Assembly: GCA_937891735.1 (NCBI GenBank)
Contig: CALAGR010000138.1
Coordinates: 1 to 64,000 of the forward strand
Source of the DNA: an uncultured Pseudomonadota bacterium
GTDB lineage: Bacteria; Myxococcota_A; UBA796; UBA9615
Direction of reading: 5' to 3'
DNA length: 64,000 nucleotides
The translations under genes were made by a program, and so were the position numbers. Position 1 is the stretch's first letter. Every line of letters begins with the position of its first letter. The notes below the pieces were generated by a model. It was not told the origin of the DNA. It did no database searches and was given only the letters and a program-made list of their open reading frames with translations. Below, piece after piece: positions 61,306 to 64,000 of this stretch.

Positions 61306-62043
61306 TCAGCCCCGCGTTCCCCGGCCGACCTCCACCCACAGCCGCAGCATCTCCAGCACCGTCTTTACGATGACGTCGGGCCGGCCGCCCTTGGCCTGCC
61401 CCCCCTGCCGCGGCCGGTACACCGACGGCACCTCCACCACGCGCCCTCCGCGCTCCCGGGTGCGCACCAGGATCTCCTCCAGGAAGAACACCCCCCGCGA
61501 CTTCGGCTCCAGCCGGTCGAAGATCTCGCGCCGCCACAGGTGCACCCAGTTCACGTCCTGGAACTGGTGATCGAACAGCCGGTTGCACATCTGCAGGAAC
61601 ACGAACGAGCTCAGCCGCCGGTACAGCGTGTAGTCGTGGCGGCTCAGGCGGTGCCCGATGACGATGTCCGCGCCGTCCTCGGCCGCGTTGACGTACATCG
61701 GGATCTCGCCGTGGTCGAACTGCCCGTCGGCCGGCACGTAGATCACGTAGCGGCCCCGTCCCGCCTGGATCCCCGTCCAGATCGCCTGACCGGAGCCCTG
61801 GTTCGTCCGGTGCCGGAGCAGGCCGACCCGCGGCTCCCGCTCCCGCTGGTAGCGCGTCGCGATCTCCGCCGAGGCATCCCGGGATCCGTCGTCCACGACC
61901 AGCACCTCCCAGGTGAACGACGCTTCATCCAGCACGCCGCACAGCTCGTCCAGGGTCGGCTCCAGCGTCTCCTCCTCGTTGAAGCACGGCACGATCACCG
62001 TGACCAGGGGCGCGTCCTCGGCCGATGCCGCGGGGTGCGTCAC
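61306..62043 (-). CDS. Family 2 glycosyltransferase
   Basis: VTVIVPCFNEEETLEPTLDELCGVL...EVLVVDDGSRDASAEIA; IYVPADGQFD. Confidence 0.92.
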   Translation of the reverse strand: MTHPAASAEDAPLVTVIVPCFNEEETLEPTLDELCGVLDEASFTWEVLVVDDGSRDASAEIATRYQREREPRVGLLRHRTNQGSGQAIWTGIQAGRGRYVIYVPADGQFDHGEIPMYVNAAEDGADIVIGHRLSRHDYTLYRRLSSFVFLQMCNRLFDHQFQDVNWVHLWRREIFDRLEPKSRGVFFLEEILVRTRERGGRVVEVPSVYRPRQGGQAKGGRPDVIVKTVLEMLRLWVEVGRGTRG

Positions 62044-63803
62044 GCGCCGAGCCCCGGCTTGACCAGCACGCACGGTCCCAGCACGAGCCGGTCCAGCCCC
62101 GTGCTCGCCCAGCACCGGATCGCGTCGTCCGGCGTGCCGACGATGGGCTCTCCGCGCACGTTGAACGACGTGTCCAGCACCACCGGAACGCCGGTGAGCT
62201 CCCCGAACGCCGTGATGAGGCGGTGGTACAGCGGATCGCCCGACGCGCTGACCGTCTGCAGCCGCGCCGTGCCGTCGATGTGGGTGACGGCGCCCAGCTG
62301 CGCGCGGGCCTCCGGCCGCACGACGAACACCTTCTGCATGAAGGGCACGCAGTCGTCCGACGAACGGCTCTCGGGCAGCTCGAACAGCCCCGCCGCGGCC
62401 TCGGCGATCACCGACGGGGCGAACGGCCGGAACGGCTCCCGGAACTTCACCCGAGCGTTCAGCACGTCCTTGTTCTCGGCCTTGCGGGGATCCGCGAGGA
62501 TGCAGCGGCTGCCCAGCGCCCGCATGCCCAGCTCGGCCCGACCCTGAAACCACCCCACCAGCTCGCCCCGGACCAGCGCGGCGGCCGTGTCGGCGGCGAT
62601 GTCATCGGGCTCGGTCCACGCCCAGCCACCCCGGCGCAGCGCGGCGCGGCACGCCTCCGCGTCGAAGGACGGTCCGAACCGGTCGTTGATCCAGCGGTGC
62701 CGCTCGGTGCGCCCCTCCAGCCCGTGCCAGACATGCAGCGCCGCGCCCACCGCCGTGCCGCCGTCGCCCGCCGCGGGCTGGATCCACACGTCCCGGAACG
62801 GCCCCTCCAGCGCGAGCCGGCCCCCCGCCGCGGAGTTCATCGCCACCCCGCCGGCCATGACGAGATCGGGCAGATCGGTCCTGTCGTGCAGGCGCCGGGC
62901 CATGCGCAGCAGGGCTTCCTCGGTGGCGCGCTGCAACGCGTGGGCGACCGCCTTGTGGTTGTCGTCCAGCGGCGACTCGGGGGCGCGTCCAGGCCCGAAC
63001 ACCTCGACGAAGCGGGCGCTGACCCGGTCGGGCGTGTCCAGCGTGTACGCGAACCACGTCGGGTCCACCCGATAGGCCGGCCCGTCGTGCGGATCCACCT
63101 CGGGATCGACCCCCAGCATCTTCAGGAAGCGCCAGACGTGGCGGTCGTCCCCGTAGGGCGCCAGGCCCATGACCTTGCCTTCGCCGTCATTGGGGCGGAA
63201 GCCCAGCCAGCCCGTCACCGCGGCGTACACCGCGCCCAGCGACTGGGGGAAGTCGAGCTGCTCGATGGCCTCGTACCGGTAGGCCCCGTCCTGCATGCGC
63301 CACGCCCCGAGGGTGGTGGCGGCGCGCTCGCCGTAGCCGTCCACGGTCAGCACCGCGGCCTCCTGAAACGGCGACGGGAAGAACGCGGCGGCGGCGTGCG
63401 TGCGGTGGTGCGTGACGTAGTGGATCGTGAGCGGCTCGCGGCCGTCCAGGTGGATCATCTGCGTCATGTGGCCGCTGGAGATCCCGCCCAGGGGGGCCCG
63501 CAGCGCGCCGAGCAGCCACGACGGGGCCATGTGCAGGTAGTCGCCGTGGTGCCGGTAGGTGTTGCTGCGCCCGCCGTGGGGGAAGTCGAGCTGCAGCGCG
63601 GGGTTCCAGAAGAACGCGATGGAGTCGACGTCCGCGAGGCTGATGCCCCCTTCGGCCAGACACCACCGGATCGCCTGGCCGGGCCACGCGCGGTCGTGCT
63701 TGATGCGGGTGAAGCGCTCCTCCAGCGCCGCCGCGACGGTCACTCCGTCCCGCAGCAGCGCGGCGGACGTGTCGATGCCGAAGCTGATCCCGAGGATGTG
63801 CAC
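62040..63803 (-). CDS. Carbamoyltransferase, NodU/CmcH family
   Basis: VHILGISFGIDTSAALLRDGVTVAAALEERFTRIKHD; HHRTHAAAAFFPSPF; MAGGVAMNSAAGGRL; NVRGEPIV. Confidence 0.93.
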   Translation of the reverse strand: MHILGISFGIDTSAALLRDGVTVAAALEERFTRIKHDRAWPGQAIRWCLAEGGISLADVDSIAFFWNPALQLDFPHGGRSNTYRHHGDYLHMAPSWLLGALRAPLGGISSGHMTQMIHLDGREPLTIHYVTHHRTHAAAAFFPSPFQEAAVLTVDGYGERAATTLGAWRMQDGAYRYEAIEQLDFPQSLGAVYAAVTGWLGFRPNDGEGKVMGLAPYGDDRHVWRFLKMLGVDPEVDPHDGPAYRVDPTWFAYTLDTPDRVSARFVEVFGPGRAPESPLDDNHKAVAHALQRATEEALLRMARRLHDRTDLPDLVMAGGVAMNSAAGGRLALEGPFRDVWIQPAAGDGGTAVGAALHVWHGLEGRTERHRWINDRFGPSFDAEACRAALRRGGWAWTEPDDIAADTAAALVRGELVGWFQGRAELGMRALGSRCILADPRKAENKDVLNARVKFREPFRPFAPSVIAEAAAGLFELPESRSSDDCVPFMQKVFVVRPEARAQLGAVTHIDGTARLQTVSASGDPLYHRLITAFGELTGVPVVLDTSFNVRGEPIVGTPDDAIRCWASTGLDRLVLGPCVLVKPGLGA

Positions 63804-63870
63804 GGCTGAAGAGTAACCGCTGGCAACGGGGGCCGTTTCAATCCACCCTCACCCCGTCACCGGAGGTGCG

Positions 63871-64000
63871 ATGGCCTGGACACGACGTCAGATCCTGGAG
63901 TTGTCCGCGAAGCTGGGGCTGCTGTCCCTGGCGCCGATGGGCGTCGGCTGCGAGCCCGAGCCGGACGACGACGACTCCACCCCCAGCGCCAGCGGCTGGC
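63871..64000 (+). CDS. Tat-signal/lipoprotein-like N-terminus with DDDDS linker, truncated by window end
   Basis: MAWTRRQILELSAKLGLLSLAPMGVGCEPEPDDDDSTPSASGW; SD GGAGG. Confidence 0.65.
   Translation, partial: MAWTRRQILELSAKLGLLSLAPMGVGCEPEPDDDDSTPSASGW

Overview
High-GC chromosomal window, probably from a Myxococcota/deltaproteobacterial lineage (inferred from gene content). It spans the replication-origin neighbourhood. Minus-strand genes: rpmG-rpmB, parA-parB-bactofilin, mnmG-rsmG, mnmE, jag, yidC, yidD, rnpA, rpmH. Plus-strand genes after the strand switch at about 31.2-31.7 kb: dnaA, dnaN, recF, gyrB, fabH-like, two ArsA-like ATPases, gyrA, hemL. The flanks carry a ketosynthase/dehydratase operon, lipoproteins and OmpA-like proteins with GDDDDSA acidic repeats, a NiSOD cassette (sodN-sodX plus a His-rich putative Ni transporter), a Ser/Thr kinase, a MocR/GNAT divergent pair, a GT2/carbamoyltransferase pair and several hypothetical proteins. 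I saw no tRNA, rRNA, CRISPR or mobile element. Best hunt results: (1) a recurrent TANNNT hexamer 6-9 nt upstream of start codons that lack a Shine-Dalgarno, suggesting widespread leaderless transcription; (2) three conserved genes (rnpA, recF, an ArsA-like ATPase) that seem to need CTG start codons; (3) a parS cluster flanking an AT-rich island with a perfect DnaA box upstream of mnmG, plus a second origin candidate between dnaA and dnaN; (4) GDDDDSA-type tracts in unrelated envelope proteins, including YidC; (5) convergent genes that nearly all abut or overlap.
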